Assembly: GCF_000711225.1 (NCBI RefSeq) | Contig: NZ_JOMG01000002.1 | Coordinates: 942,501-1,006,500 of the forward strand | Length of the DNA stretch: 64,000 nucleotides | Direction: 5' to 3' | From: Pelobacter seleniigenes DSM 18267 | GTDB taxonomy: Bacteria; Desulfobacterota; Desulfuromonadia; Desulfuromonadales; Geopsychrobacteraceae | Part shown: in pieces, positions 1 through 8,918 of the stretch | How positions within the stretch are numbered: the stretch's first letter is position 1 | Layout of the letters: every line of letters begins with the position of its first letter | Position numbers and translations under genes: made by a program | Notes under the pieces: model-generated | The model's input: only the letters and a program-made list of their open reading frames with translations | The model's database searches: none | What the model was told of the DNA's origin: nothing

Positions 1-294
1 GATAACCAGATCCGGTTTTACGTCATCCAGCAATCCCGGCAGGCGGCGTGCCCCTTCGTCGCTGGTTTCCCCGGAGATGCCGGCGTTGATCACCTTGCGC
101 GCGATCAGCCGGCTCAACTGGGCGGGATAGCTCAATTCCGGAGCCGCCCCCGCTCCTTTGGTCAAACTGTCGCCGAAGGCCAGGATGACGTCATTCGGAC
201 GCAACGGCGTGAGATATTGCTGCTTGTTGTCACAGGCCCAGAGTCCGCTCAGCAAAAGCGTCCCTACCAGCAGCCCAACCAGCTTTTTCATCAT
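1..294 (-). CDS. SGNH/GDSL hydrolase lipoprotein, partial (N-terminal part)
   Basis: The reading frame begins at an ATG pair at 294/291 behind a G-rich ribosome site and runs off the left edge, so only the first ~98 residues are seen. The start MMKKLVGLLVGTLLLSGLWAC is a lipoprotein signal with a lipobox-like LWAC, so the protein is probably anchored in the envelope. It is followed by the block I motif FGDSLTKGAGA of the SGNH/GDSL family, whose Ser is the nucleophile, and the block II-like INAGISGETS. This matches the arylesterase/TesA-type acyl hydrolases. The Asp-His part of the catalytic triad lies outside the window. The natural substrate cannot be told. It lies just upstream of the DinG-like gene on the other side of a 10-base gap, in divergent-free, same-strand order (helicase first would be upstream in transcription). 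Confidence 0.8.
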   Translation of the reverse strand, partial: MMKKLVGLLVGTLLLSGLWACDNKQQYLTPLRPNDVILAFGDSLTKGAGAAPELSYPAQLSRLIARKVINAGISGETSDEGARRLPGLLDDVKPDLVI

Positions 295-304
295 CAGCTC
301 CCCC

Positions 305-2836
305 TTAGTCTGTTAGCTCCGGTTTGAAAAAATCCCCGATCGCCCTGAACACCTCGTGGCTGTCACCCCGGACAGTCCGAGCCGGAGGCAAAGAGCGCAG
401 AAACATCCGTCCGTAGCCTTTTTTAACCACCCGGCTATCGAGAATCAGCACCACGCCACGATCATTGCGGTGACGGATCAACCGGCCGAACCCCTGCTTG
501 AAACGGATCACGGCCTGGGGCACGGTATATTCCATGAATGGGTCGCCGCCGCGCTGTTCAATGGCCTGGGCACGCGCTTCCAGGACCGGCTCGGTCGGCA
601 CTTTAAAAGGCAGGCGGGCGATAATCACTTGCTCGAGAGACCGCCCCGGCACATCGACCCCTTCCCAGAAGGAATCGGTCCCGAACAGTACGCTGGTCTC
701 GTCTTCGGCAAAACGTTTGAGCAGCCGGTGGCGGTTCTCCTGCCCCTGACGCAAACAATGCAGCCGCTGCGCCTGCAGCACCGGGGCCAGTTCGTCATGC
801 ACCTGGCGAAGTAAGGCATAGGAGGTAAACAGTACAAAGCTCCGCCCCTGGCTGCACAGTACCGCCTTTTCCACCGCATCGCGGACGGCGGCGGCAAAGT
901 TCGGCCGCCCCGGTTCGGGCAGGTCGGTAGGTATCGCCACCAGGGCCTGACGCTGGTAATCGAAGGGAGATTCCAAGGCCAGCTCGCGCAACCGCCCCGG
1001 CTCAACCCGGTCGAGACCAACCCGGGAATGGAAATAACCGAACGCTCCGGCTACGGCCAGGGTCGCGCTGGTCATGACCAGGGTCCGAAAACGCTGATAG
1101 AGGGCCTTGTTGAGGCTATCGGCCACTTCCAGCGGCGCCTGGCAAAGACTGGTGATCAACCCCTTGCCGCGGCCAACCCGCCCTTCGCGAATCTCGATCC
1201 ACACACAGCTGGTGTCGGCGGCGGCCTGAAACGAACCGAGATCGGCGGCCAGGCCTTCCAGGCGACCGGCGATCCCGCCCAGGTCGACCATGGTCGGATT
1301 GAGCTTTTCGGCAACCGCGTCCGGCAGGGGTTCACAGAGGCGCAGCAGGCCCGCCAGCTTGTCGGCAAGCTCCTGGCAGCCCCTGCGCAACCGCTCGACC
1401 CGTTCACACAACTCCACCCAGAGATGGCTTTCACGAAACTCGGGCAGGACCCGGTGCTTGAGTTCAAATTTGTCGGTGACCTTTTTGCCAAGGGCACCCG
1501 GCAACCACTCGCCGATCCCCTGCAGTTCATCGAGGGATTCTTCCAGCAGCTGCTGGCGCTTGACCAGCAAGGATTCGATCTCGGCATGCAGCGGCCGGTA
1601 CAGCTCGTCCATGGTCTGCGGCAGCTCTTTGGAGAGCTGATCCAGGAAACGCGGCAGCAGCCCTTGATTGGCCTTGCGCGGATGACGCAACCGATGCAGC
1701 ACCCGGGCAAAGGTAAAGCGGGTCACCTGGGACGAAAAATAACTGGTCGCAACATCTTCCAGGTGGTGGGCCTCGTCAAGGATAATCCGTTCGAAAGGGG
1801 GCAACACCGCGGTCGCCGAATAGTTGTCGGTCTGCTGGCGCAGGGCCAGATCCGACAACAACAAAGCATGATTGACCACCAGGATATCGGCCCGCGCCGC
1901 CTGGCGTCTGGCCTTGTGGAAGAAACAGCGGCTGTAGTGCGCACACTTGACTCGGGCACATTGATCGGCTTCGCAGCAGACCTCTTCCCAGACCTGATAG
2001 TTGGGGATAAAAGACAGGTCTTCCCGCGACCCGTCGGCCGTAGTCTCCGCCCACTGGGCGATCTGCTGAAATTCTTCGACCAGATCCTGATCGAACAGGC
2101 CCGGTTCCCGCCCGGCAGTTTCGCCGCGACGCAGGCAATAATAGTTGCTGCGTCCTTTGACCAGAACCGCATAAAATTCCAGATCGGTAGACCTCCCCAG
2201 AAACGGCAGATCTTTGCGGATCAGCTGCTCCTGCAGGTTGATGGTGCGGGTCGAAACCACCACCCGCTCGCGATTGGCCCGCGCCCAGAGCAGAGCTGGC
2301 ACCAGATAGGCCAGGCTTTTGCCGGTCCCGGTCCCGGCTTCAATCACCGCCAGCTGCTCCCGATTAAACGCCTCGCTGACCGCAAAGGCCATACGCAGCT
2401 GCTCAGGGCGCTCTTCGTAGTCGGGCAGCTTGGAGGCGATCATCCCGGCGGGGCCGAGCAGTTGACCGACTGCCTCAGGAGTAATCAGCTCCCGGTCCTT
2501 GTCGGCAAAGGCTTCCACAACCCTGTACACCTTATCCACAGAGTTATTCACAATGTAGAAACCGACCCCCAAAGCCCCGAATTGTGCGGCTACGGAGATA
2601 TCCGCAGAGGAGGGTTTGAGCACCCCGGAAGGATGGTTGTGGATAACGATATCCCCATATCCACAGGTCTGCAGAATGGCGGGAACCGCGCTTTCAGAAC
2701 CACGAGCCAGAACCTCGACCTGCACGATGCGCCGCTCGGCATCGGTCTGGCCAAGCACAAAAACCTCATTGCCGTCGGCCTGGGCAATGGCATAACGGAT
2801 CTGGTCGATACTGTCAGGGGAAAAATAATCAAGCAT
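305..2836 (-). CDS. DinG/XPD-type Fe-S helicase with N-terminal RadC-like JAMM domain
   Basis: 843 residues. Residues ~1-115 form a RadC/JAB-like domain with the full JAMM metal signature: H66-x-H68, then S76 and D79 in the spacing HxHx7Sx2D. Residues ~140-840 are an XPD/DinG superfamily 2 helicase: Walker A EAGTGTGKS (166-174), DEAH (354-357), and four cysteines C234, C293, C298, C304. The last three have the x4/x5 spacing of the DinG 4Fe-4S ligands. A C-terminal helicase half contains GTDSFWEGVDVPG and a QGFGRLIRH motif VI. DinG enzymes unwind DNA 5'-3' and resolve D-loops and R-loops. The RadC-like half is unusual: canonical DinG lacks it. Either the JAMM domain is an active isopeptidase-like metalloenzyme or it helps bind DNA; the sequence cannot decide. 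The ATG at 2836 fits the start of the RadC fold. Confidence 0.9.
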   Translation of the reverse strand: MLDYFSPDSIDQIRYAIAQADGNEVFVLGQTDAERRIVQVEVLARGSESAVPAILQTCGYGDIVIHNHPSGVLKPSSADISVAAQFGALGVGFYIVNNSVDKVYRVVEAFADKDRELITPEAVGQLLGPAGMIASKLPDYEERPEQLRMAFAVSEAFNREQLAVIEAGTGTGKSLAYLVPALLWARANRERVVVSTRTINLQEQLIRKDLPFLGRSTDLEFYAVLVKGRSNYYCLRRGETAGREPGLFDQDLVEEFQQIAQWAETTADGSREDLSFIPNYQVWEEVCCEADQCARVKCAHYSRCFFHKARRQAARADILVVNHALLLSDLALRQQTDNYSATAVLPPFERIILDEAHHLEDVATSYFSSQVTRFTFARVLHRLRHPRKANQGLLPRFLDQLSKELPQTMDELYRPLHAEIESLLVKRQQLLEESLDELQGIGEWLPGALGKKVTDKFELKHRVLPEFRESHLWVELCERVERLRRGCQELADKLAGLLRLCEPLPDAVAEKLNPTMVDLGGIAGRLEGLAADLGSFQAAADTSCVWIEIREGRVGRGKGLITSLCQAPLEVADSLNKALYQRFRTLVMTSATLAVAGAFGYFHSRVGLDRVEPGRLRELALESPFDYQRQALVAIPTDLPEPGRPNFAAAVRDAVEKAVLCSQGRSFVLFTSYALLRQVHDELAPVLQAQRLHCLRQGQENRHRLLKRFAEDETSVLFGTDSFWEGVDVPGRSLEQVIIARLPFKVPTEPVLEARAQAIEQRGGDPFMEYTVPQAVIRFKQGFGRLIRHRNDRGVVLILDSRVVKKGYGRMFLRSLPPARTVRGDSHEVFRAIGDFFKPELTD

Positions 2837-2981
2837 GGGTCGGGATTATAGTGGAAGCGAGACAGGAATGGGACACTTAATTACAAGACCCCGATCCGCT
2901 GTCCCTGTCGATCAGCTCGAGCATTGTGCCCCCTGTTGCAAATCTGCTACCCTACAGGCAATCTCCAGAGAGGAAATCACC

Positions 2982-3638
2982 ATGCCCGAGCTGCTGCAGA
3001 TCTACCGAATCCTGCTGAAAACCTACGGTCAGCGCCACTGGTGGCCGGCCGATTCTCCGTTTGAGGTGGTGATCGGCGCGTTTCTGACCCAGAACACCAA
3101 TTGGCGCAATGTGGAAAAAGCCATTGCCAACCTGCGCCGGGCCGACGCCCTGAGCTGTGCGGCGCTGCTGCGCCTGTCTGCCGCCGAGGTACAGGAACTG
3201 ATTCGCCCGGCCGGGTTCTTTCGCCAGAAAGCCGAACGCCTGCAAGGCTTCTGTCACCATCTGCAAACCCACTACCAGGATAGCCTCGAGGCCATGCTGC
3301 AGCAGGACAGCCACCACATCCGCAGCGAACTGCTCAGCCTGAAAGGGATCGGTCCGGAAACCGCGGATTCGATCCTGCTCTATGCCGGGCAGCACCTGTC
3401 CTTTGTGGTCGATGCCTATACCAGGCGGCTGTTCAGCCGCATCGGTATTCTTCAGGGCGCGGAAAAGTATGCCGAAATCAGGGATTTGTTCATGGCCCGG
3501 CTGCCTGCCGAGGTCGAACTCTACAATGAATATCACGCCCTGATCGTGCAGCACTGCAAGGAATTCTGCCGCACCAAGCCTCTCTGTCCGGCTTGTCCTC
3601 TGGCCGATTTATGCTGTTATCCCAAAGCGTTAACTTGA
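2982..3638 (+). CDS. HhH-GPD DNA glycosylase, MagIII/endonuclease III-related
   Basis: Starts at ATG 2982 behind AGAGAGGA (2966-2973); an upstream extension in frame lacks family similarity. 218 residues. It has the helix-hairpin-helix-GPD core LKGIGPETADSILLYA and the catalytic Asp in VVDAYTRR, and ends with a C-x6-C-x2-C-x5-C pattern (CRTKPLCPACPLADLC) that would bind the 4Fe-4S cluster of the Nth family. The residue matching the lyase lysine of Nth (GRKTA) is Glu here (GPETA), so a bifunctional glycosylase/AP lyase is unlikely. This and the GAFLTQNTNW motif are typical of the Helicobacter MagIII group, which removes 3-methyladenine. I infer a monofunctional base-excision glycosylase. It is divergent from the helicase gene. 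Confidence 0.85.
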   Translation: MPELLQIYRILLKTYGQRHWWPADSPFEVVIGAFLTQNTNWRNVEKAIANLRRADALSCAALLRLSAAEVQELIRPAGFFRQKAERLQGFCHHLQTHYQDSLEAMLQQDSHHIRSELLSLKGIGPETADSILLYAGQHLSFVVDAYTRRLFSRIGILQGAEKYAEIRDLFMARLPAEVELYNEYHALIVQHCKEFCRTKPLCPACPLADLCCYPKALT

Positions 3639-3708
3639 TCTATTGAGGATTCTGCGTTAGGGTGCCGATATTCCCTTTTTACCGATTCTGACTTAAACGG
3701 ACGCAGCG

Positions 3709-4500
3709 ATGATCAACCACTACCTCTTCCTGCTGAAAAAGTTTCTCGGCAACCTGCTCTTGCCGCTTCCCCTCACCCTGTTGCTGCTGCTCGGCGCTCT
3801 GCTCTTCATGCTGCGGCGCAAGACCCGCTGGTTCGGCATTCTGCTGGTCTGCGTGGCAACCGGATTGCTCTTTATCAGCAGCTATGCTCCGTTGAGCCAT
3901 CGCCTGATCAGCAATTTTGAAAATCGCGTCCCGAGTTATTCCCAGCAGGATCTCCCGGCCGACTATATCGTTGTTCTCGGCAGCTGGCACCAGTCCACTG
4001 CAAACCAGCCATTGACCAGCCAAATCAGTCCCGACGGCATTGTTCGACTGGTGGAAGGCATCCGCATTTATCGCCTCAACCCCGGTAGCAAACTGGTCTT
4101 TACCGGCTATAGCGGCACGCCGGCAGATGCGGTCTCCTATCCGGCCAAGCTGCGCGAGCTGGCCTTGGAACTCGGGGTCCCCGACCATGACATCCTGACC
4201 TTTGAGGGCCCGCGCGATACCATTGAAGAAGCCCAATTGCTTGCCCGGGTCTTCCCGGTGGCACGACTGGTGTTGGTGACCTCGGCCATGCACATGCAAC
4301 GGGCGCTTGGCCTGTTCCGGGGTGCCGGCCTCGACCCCCAGCCGGCTCCGACCGAGCATTTGAGCAAACCGATCAAAAGCTGGTGGACCTTCCCTTCCAG
4401 CAAAACCCTGGCCGACACCGAGTACTGGGCCCATGAAAAGCTCGGCCTGCTCTGGGCCAGACTCATGGGGCAGATTAAGGACAGCCCAACCGACAACTGA
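3709..4500 (+). CDS. ElyC/YdcF-family inner-membrane envelope protein (DUF218)
   Basis: 263 residues. Two N-terminal membrane segments (~residues 14-35 and 42-60) are followed by a DUF218 domain: ADYIVVLGSWHQ, a SPDGIVRLVEGIRIYR helix, LVFTGYSG, the EGPRDTIEEA acidic motif and LVTSAMHMQRALGLF. The whole layout and length agree with E. coli ElyC (about 260 residues), which is needed for peptidoglycan assembly at low temperature and links to undecaprenyl-phosphate metabolism. The biochemical activity of the family is not known, so only an envelope role is claimed. The catalytic-looking domain should face the periplasm or membrane surface. It precedes ileS by 142 bases and probably has its own transcript. 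Confidence 0.82.
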   Translation: MINHYLFLLKKFLGNLLLPLPLTLLLLLGALLFMLRRKTRWFGILLVCVATGLLFISSYAPLSHRLISNFENRVPSYSQQDLPADYIVVLGSWHQSTANQPLTSQISPDGIVRLVEGIRIYRLNPGSKLVFTGYSGTPADAVSYPAKLRELALELGVPDHDILTFEGPRDTIEEAQLLARVFPVARLVLVTSAMHMQRALGLFRGAGLDPQPAPTEHLSKPIKSWWTFPSSKTLADTEYWAHEKLGLLWARLMGQIKDSPTDN

Positions 4501-4642
4501 CCCGCCGGAAAGTTTCAAACCCGCAAAAAATAGATCTTAACGCCGGAGTTTCGGGCCTTTCCCCTTGAACTTCAAGGCCGCATTTGTTAGCCTGCCGGAT
4601 TAGTTTTCACTCTGAATCACCCATCCCTGCGGAGAGAACGGC

Positions 4643-7423
4643 ATGGACTATAAAGAGACTTTAAATCTTCCCGAAACCGACTTCCCAATGCGCGCCAACC
4701 TGCCCAACCGGGAACCGGAAATCCTGGCCCACTGGCAACAGATCGGCCTGAACGAGCAACTGGAAAAAGCCCACCAGGGCAAGCAGAGCTTCATCCTGCA
4801 CGACGGCCCTCCCTATGCCAACGGGCATATTCACATGGGCCATGCGCTCAATAAAATCCTCAAGGACATTATTGTCAAAAGCAAACGCATGCAGGGTTAT
4901 TACACCCCCTATGTGCCGGGCTGGGATTGCCATGGCCTGCCCATCGAACTGATGGTCGACAAAAAGCTCGGCAAGAAAAAACGCGAGCTGAGCAAAGCCG
5001 ACTTCCGCCGGGAATGCCGCGAATATGCCAAGGTCTGGATTCAAACCCAGAGTGAGGAATTTCAGCGCCTCGGCATCTTCGGCAACTGGCAGGATCCGTA
5101 CCTGACCATGACCACCCACTACGAGGCGGCCACAGCCAGGGAACTGGCCAAACTGGCAGAAAAAGGCTCGCTCTTCAAAGGGAAAAAACCGATCCACTGG
5201 TGTACCTCCTGCGTCACCGCCCTGGCCGAAGCCGAGGTGGAATACGCGGATCACAGTTCACCCTCCATCTACGTCAAGTTCCCCTATGTCGACGAACTGC
5301 CGGCGTCATTGGCGCAACTTGGCGACAAGCCGCTGAGCTTTGTGATCTGGACCACCACCCCCTGGACCATCCCCGCCAACCTGGGGATCTGTCTGAACCC
5401 GGAGCTGACTTATGTGGCGGTCGACACCGGGGCGGAACGGCTGGTGATGGCCGAAGGCCTCTATCAAAAAGTCCTGAAGACCCTCGCGATCGAGGATTAC
5501 CAGGTGGCCGCCACCTTTGAGTCCGCCCTGTTCGACAACAAGAACTGCAAACATCCCTTCTATGAGCGCAACTCGCTGATCATGCTCGGCGACCATGTCA
5601 CGCTGGAAGCCGGCACCGGCTGTGTGCACACGGCGCCGGGGCATGGCCACGACGATTACCTGGTCGGTCTCAAATATGGTCTGGAGATTTACAATCCGGT
5701 TGATGATTACGGTCGTTATCGGGAAGATCTGGAACTGTTCGGCGGGATGAAACTGCAGGACGCCAACCGGGCGGTCAGCGAAAAACTGACCGAAGTCGGC
5801 GCGCTGCTCTATGAAAGCTCGGTCGAGCACAGTTACCCGCACTGCTGGCGCTGCAAAAAACCGGTTATTTTCCGGGCCACCGAGCAGTGGTTCATCAGCA
5901 TGGATCACAACGACCTGCGCCAAAAAGCCCTGACTGAAATCGACCGGGTCGAGTGGATCCCGTCCTGGGGTCGTGACCGGATCTACAACATGGTTGCCGG
6001 CCGGCCGGACTGGTGTATCAGTCGCCAGCGCAGCTGGGGAGTGCCGATCACCATCGCCTACTGTGAAAAGTGCGGCGAAGCACTCAATGACGGCAAAGTC
6101 ATGCACTACATCGCCGATCAGTTTGAAGAAACGGGCAGCGATATCTGGTTTGAAAAAGATGCCGCCGAGCTGCTGCCACCGGGAACTGTTTGCCCGGCCT
6201 GCGGTCATGATAAGTTCACCAAGGAAACCGACATTCTCGATGTCTGGTTTGACTCCGGGGTGTCCCACGCTGCGGTCTGTGAACACCGTGAAGAATTAAG
6301 CAGCCCGGCTGACCTGTATCTGGAAGGTTCCGACCAGCATCGCGGCTGGTTCCATTCGAGCCTGCTCGAATCGGTCGGCACCAGGGACCGGGCTCCCTAC
6401 AAATCGGTCCTGACCCACGGCTTTGTCCTCGACAAGGACGGCCGGCCGATGTCGAAATCCATGGGCAATGTCATCGCCCCGGAAGAAATCATCCAGAAGT
6501 ACGGAGCCGAAATCCTGCGCATGTGGGTCTCGGCCACCGATTACCGGGATGATATCCGTCTTGGCCAGGAAACCCTGCAGCGGCTCTCCGACGCTTACCG
6601 GCGCATCCGCAATACCGCCCGCTATCTGCTCGGCAACCTCAATGGCTTCGAACCGAGCCAGGACATGGTTGCTGACGCCGATCTGCTCGAACTCGACCGC
6701 TGGGCCCTGGCCCGCCTGGAACGGCTCGGCCAACGGGTCGCCAAGGCCTATGATAGCTATGAGTTCCACACCTTTTATCATGCGGTGCACAACTTCTGCA
6801 GCGGCGATCTGAGTTCCTTCTATCTCGATATCCTCAAGGACCGCATTTATACCAGTCCGAAGTCGAGTATCGAATACCGCAGCGCCCGCTCGACCATGTA
6901 CCGGATTCTGGATGCCTTGACCCGGATGATCGCCCCGGTGCTGACCTTTACCGCCGATGAAATCTGGCAGCGGTTGCCGGGCGAACGCGAAGCGAGCGTC
7001 CATCTGGCCGAATTCCCCGCCGCTATCAAGGGCTACATCGACGATGAGCTGGAAGAACGCTATGAGCAGCTGCGCAAGGTGCGCTCGGAAGTGTCCCGCC
7101 AGCTGGAAAAAGCCCGCGCGGAAAAACGCATCGGCCAGTCCCTGGAAGCCAAAGTCGTCCTCCAGGTCCCGGCCAACCTGCAAGCCCTGCTGGCTCAGTA
7201 TCAGGACCTGCTTCCGGCCTACTTCATCGTCTCCCAGGTTGAGATGCGGGAACAGCTCGACGACGGCCACGCCGCCGAACAGATCCCGGATCTGAAAATC
7301 CTGATTCAGGCTGCGGAAGGGGAAAAATGCGAACGTTGCTGGAACTACAAAACAACGGTCGGCGAAACCGCTGAACATCCGACTGTCTGCGCCCGGTGTG
7401 CAGCAGCCCTGGCTGCGGAGTGA
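4643..7423 (+). CDS. ileS: isoleucyl-tRNA synthetase
   Basis: 926 residues, the usual length of bacterial IleRS. Class I signatures are clear: PPYANGHIHMGHAL (HIGH motif HMGH) near residue 62, and GRPMSKSMGN (KMSKS) near 605. The editing (CP1) domain includes the WTTTPWTIPAN motif. The C-terminus holds a zinc-binding CERCWNY...CARCAAAL pair. The enzyme charges tRNA-Ile in the cytoplasm. In the KMSKS loop the usual GRKMSKS is GRPMSKS. The ATG at 4643 follows GGAGAG (4631-4636). lspA begins one base after the stop, a conserved ileS-lspA pair in many bacteria. No T-box or other leader structure was recognised in the 142-base upstream gap. Confidence 0.98.
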   Translation: MDYKETLNLPETDFPMRANLPNREPEILAHWQQIGLNEQLEKAHQGKQSFILHDGPPYANGHIHMGHALNKILKDIIVKSKRMQGYYTPYVPGWDCHGLPIELMVDKKLGKKKRELSKADFRRECREYAKVWIQTQSEEFQRLGIFGNWQDPYLTMTTHYEAATARELAKLAEKGSLFKGKKPIHWCTSCVTALAEAEVEYADHSSPSIYVKFPYVDELPASLAQLGDKPLSFVIWTTTPWTIPANLGICLNPELTYVAVDTGAERLVMAEGLYQKVLKTLAIEDYQVAATFESALFDNKNCKHPFYERNSLIMLGDHVTLEAGTGCVHTAPGHGHDDYLVGLKYGLEIYNPVDDYGRYREDLELFGGMKLQDANRAVSEKLTEVGALLYESSVEHSYPHCWRCKKPVIFRATEQWFISMDHNDLRQKALTEIDRVEWIPSWGRDRIYNMVAGRPDWCISRQRSWGVPITIAYCEKCGEALNDGKVMHYIADQFEETGSDIWFEKDAAELLPPGTVCPACGHDKFTKETDILDVWFDSGVSHAAVCEHREELSSPADLYLEGSDQHRGWFHSSLLESVGTRDRAPYKSVLTHGFVLDKDGRPMSKSMGNVIAPEEIIQKYGAEILRMWVSATDYRDDIRLGQETLQRLSDAYRRIRNTARYLLGNLNGFEPSQDMVADADLLELDRWALARLERLGQRVAKAYDSYEFHTFYHAVHNFCSGDLSSFYLDILKDRIYTSPKSSIEYRSARSTMYRILDALTRMIAPVLTFTADEIWQRLPGEREASVHLAEFPAAIKGYIDDELEERYEQLRKVRSEVSRQLEKARAEKRIGQSLEAKVVLQVPANLQALLAQYQDLLPAYFIVSQVEMREQLDDGHAAEQIPDLKILIQAAEGEKCERCWNYKTTVGETAEHPTVCARCAAALAAE

Positions 7424-7424
7424 C

Positions 7425-7916
7425 ATGAAAAAATACCGGAGTTTTGCCCTGGCCGCAGCGTTCAGCCTGATCCTCGACCAGCTGAGCAAGGGCTATATCG
7501 ATACTCATTTTGCCATCGGCGAGTCGCACCGGGTGATTGAAAACTTTTTTCATATCACCTATGTCCGCAATCCCGGTGCGGCGTTCGGTATGCTGGCAGA
7601 CAGTGGCTTCCGGCTGCCGTTCTTTCTTGCCATCTCCAGTATTGCCATCATCGGCATCCTCTGGTACAGCCGGCGGCTTGCCGCCGACAAGCAATGGCAG
7701 CTGACCGCCCTGGGGCTGATTCTGAGCGGCGCGGTCGGCAACATGATCGACCGGCTGCGCTTCGGCGAGGTGATCGACTTTTTGGACGCCCACTGGTACA
7801 GCCACCACTGGCCGGCCTTCAATGTCGCGGACAGTGCCATCTGCATCGGCGTCGGCATTATGCTGCTCTGCACCTGGCACGAAGAGAAACAGCGCAAGCA
7901 GCAGCCAACTCCCTAA
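7425..7916 (+). CDS. lspA: lipoprotein signal peptidase (signal peptidase II)
   Basis: 163 residues. The start at 7425 is one base after the ileS stop, so the two are cotranslated. It has four hydrophobic segments. The two catalytic Asp motifs of the family are present: GNMIDRLRFGEVIDFLD and FNVADSAICIGVG. The conserved N-terminal SLILDQLSKGYI helix and the RNPGAAFGML loop also match. The enzyme cleaves diacylglyceryl-prolipoproteins before the lipobox Cys in the inner membrane; this window encodes several lipoproteins that would be substrates. A longer upstream reading is in frame but would overlap ileS. Confidence 0.97.
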   Translation: MKKYRSFALAAAFSLILDQLSKGYIDTHFAIGESHRVIENFFHITYVRNPGAAFGMLADSGFRLPFFLAISSIAIIGILWYSRRLAADKQWQLTALGLILSGAVGNMIDRLRFGEVIDFLDAHWYSHHWPAFNVADSAICIGVGIMLLCTWHEEKQRKQQPTP

Positions 7917-7966
7917 CCTCACGCGCCCCCTCTTCCCAGCCGGGAGGAGGGGGGACTGAAGCCATC

Positions 7967-8584
7967 ATGTCCAGGACTCGCTATCCCATCCCGGCAGCTC
8001 CCTGCCGTTGTGAAATCGAAGTCAATCGCAGTCGTTTCATCGCCAGCATCGAAATGGTCGAAACCCCGGACCAGGCCCAGGACTTTGTCGCCCGGCTCAA
8101 ACAAGAGTTCCCCACCGCCAACCATAACTGCTGGGCCTACCTGTGCGGACCGCCCGGCAGCAGCGACCGGATCGGCCTGAGCGATGACGGCGAACCGCAC
8201 GGCGTGGCCGGAAAGCCGCTGCTCACCGCCCTGCAACACAGCGGCCTGGGCGATCTGGCCGTGGTGGTGACGCGCTTTTTCGGCGGCATCAAACTGGGTA
8301 AAGGAGGGATGGTCAAAGCCTACACCCAAGCGGTCCAGAGCGCTCTTGAGCAGTTGGAGGTCGCTGAAAAAATCGCCTGGGAAGAACTCAGGTTCAGCTG
8401 CGCTTACCCCCTTCTGAGCAGCATCGAACGGCTGCTTCCCGACTATGAAGCAACCATTCTCGAACAGCAATTCGCAGCCCAGGTCGTGCTGCATATCCGG
8501 GTCGCCCAGGAGCAGCTGACCGCCCTGCGAACCCGCTTAACCGACCTGAGTGCCGGGCAGATCAACTTTCCGGAAAACCCCTGA
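7967..8584 (+). CDS. YigZ/IMPACT-family protein
   Basis: 205 residues from ATG 7967, preceded by a G-rich ribosome site GGGAGGAGG. The UPF0029/IMPACT core is visible: CEIEVNRSRFIASIE, the NHNCWAYLCG motif, DDGEPHGVAGKPLL, and VVVTRFFGGIKLGKGGMVKAYT. A short C-terminal domain (DUF1949-like) follows. YigZ-like proteins have a fold related to ribosomal S5/EF-G domain IV; their bacterial role is not settled, though eukaryotic IMPACT regulates translation under stress. It sits 50 bases after lspA and may belong to the same transcript. A longer in-frame reading from 7694 overlaps lspA and is rejected. Confidence 0.9.
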   Translation: MSRTRYPIPAAPCRCEIEVNRSRFIASIEMVETPDQAQDFVARLKQEFPTANHNCWAYLCGPPGSSDRIGLSDDGEPHGVAGKPLLTALQHSGLGDLAVVVTRFFGGIKLGKGGMVKAYTQAVQSALEQLEVAEKIAWEELRFSCAYPLLSSIERLLPDYEATILEQQFAAQVVLHIRVAQEQLTALRTRLTDLSAGQINFPENP

Positions 8585-8595
8585 GCAAGAATTAT

Positions 8596-8623
8596 TTGAT
8601 TTCGGTTAAAACGCTAACATAAT
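8596..8623 (+). promoter_or_regulatory. candidate sigma-70-type promoter for the 75-residue gene
   Basis: TTGATT at 8596-8601 and CATAAT at 8618-8623 are 16 bases apart. They lie 57 bases before the downstream start codon, in an AT-rich stretch unlike the neighbouring coding DNA. Confidence 0.45.
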
Positions 8624-8679
8624 CCTAACAATCCACTGTTAAAAAGGTCGAGTCGAAATTCGTACCCAAGGAGTCAACA

Positions 8680-8907
8680 ATGGACACGACCCTGTTTAAA
8701 AACGACGTGGAAAAAAATCAGCACGAAAATGCCATTGAAGTGCTCTGTGATCAGTTTCCTGATCGGTGTGGATTGATCCGAACCCGTTATGAGAAACAGC
8801 TGAGTGAGATTCTGCCGGAAGCCACCATCCGCTCCTATCTGCCGATCTTCATCACCCGCAGAATCCGTCATCAGCTTGAAGACGAAAAAACAACCCGGCC
8901 CAACTGA
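8680..8907 (+). CDS. small DUF3562-like protein
   Basis: 75 residues from ATG 8680, behind AAGGAGT. It is charged, has no membrane segment, and is probably all-helical. The pattern IEVLCDQFPDRCGLIRTRYEKQLSEI followed by a segment ending YLPIFITRRIRHQL resembles the small three-helix DUF3562 proteins (an N-terminal IE-LA helix, a middle V-xIY-xE-x2-L helix, then a YL-x3-ASRR-VR-L helix). That match is from memory of the family and not tested. Function unknown. It has its own likely promoter at 8596-8623. Confidence 0.7.
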   Translation: MDTTLFKNDVEKNQHENAIEVLCDQFPDRCGLIRTRYEKQLSEILPEATIRSYLPIFITRRIRHQLEDEKTTRPN

Positions 8908-8916
8908 ATGGCCGGG
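8884..8916 (-). terminator. intrinsic terminator of the EamA gene
   Basis: On the minus strand CCCGGCC and GGCCGGG form a 7-bp stem with a 9-base loop, followed by TTGTTTTTT. It starts three bases after the EamA stop codon and lies inside the 3' end of the convergent 75-residue gene, whose stop codon falls in the loop. Confidence 0.6.
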
Positions 8917-8918
8917 AG

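Noticed and set aside
1028-2851. A 607-codon open frame on the plus strand, opposite the helicase gene
   Set aside because: It is antisense to a complete helicase with all motifs, has no ribosome site, and its residues show the composition of a GC-rich shadow frame.
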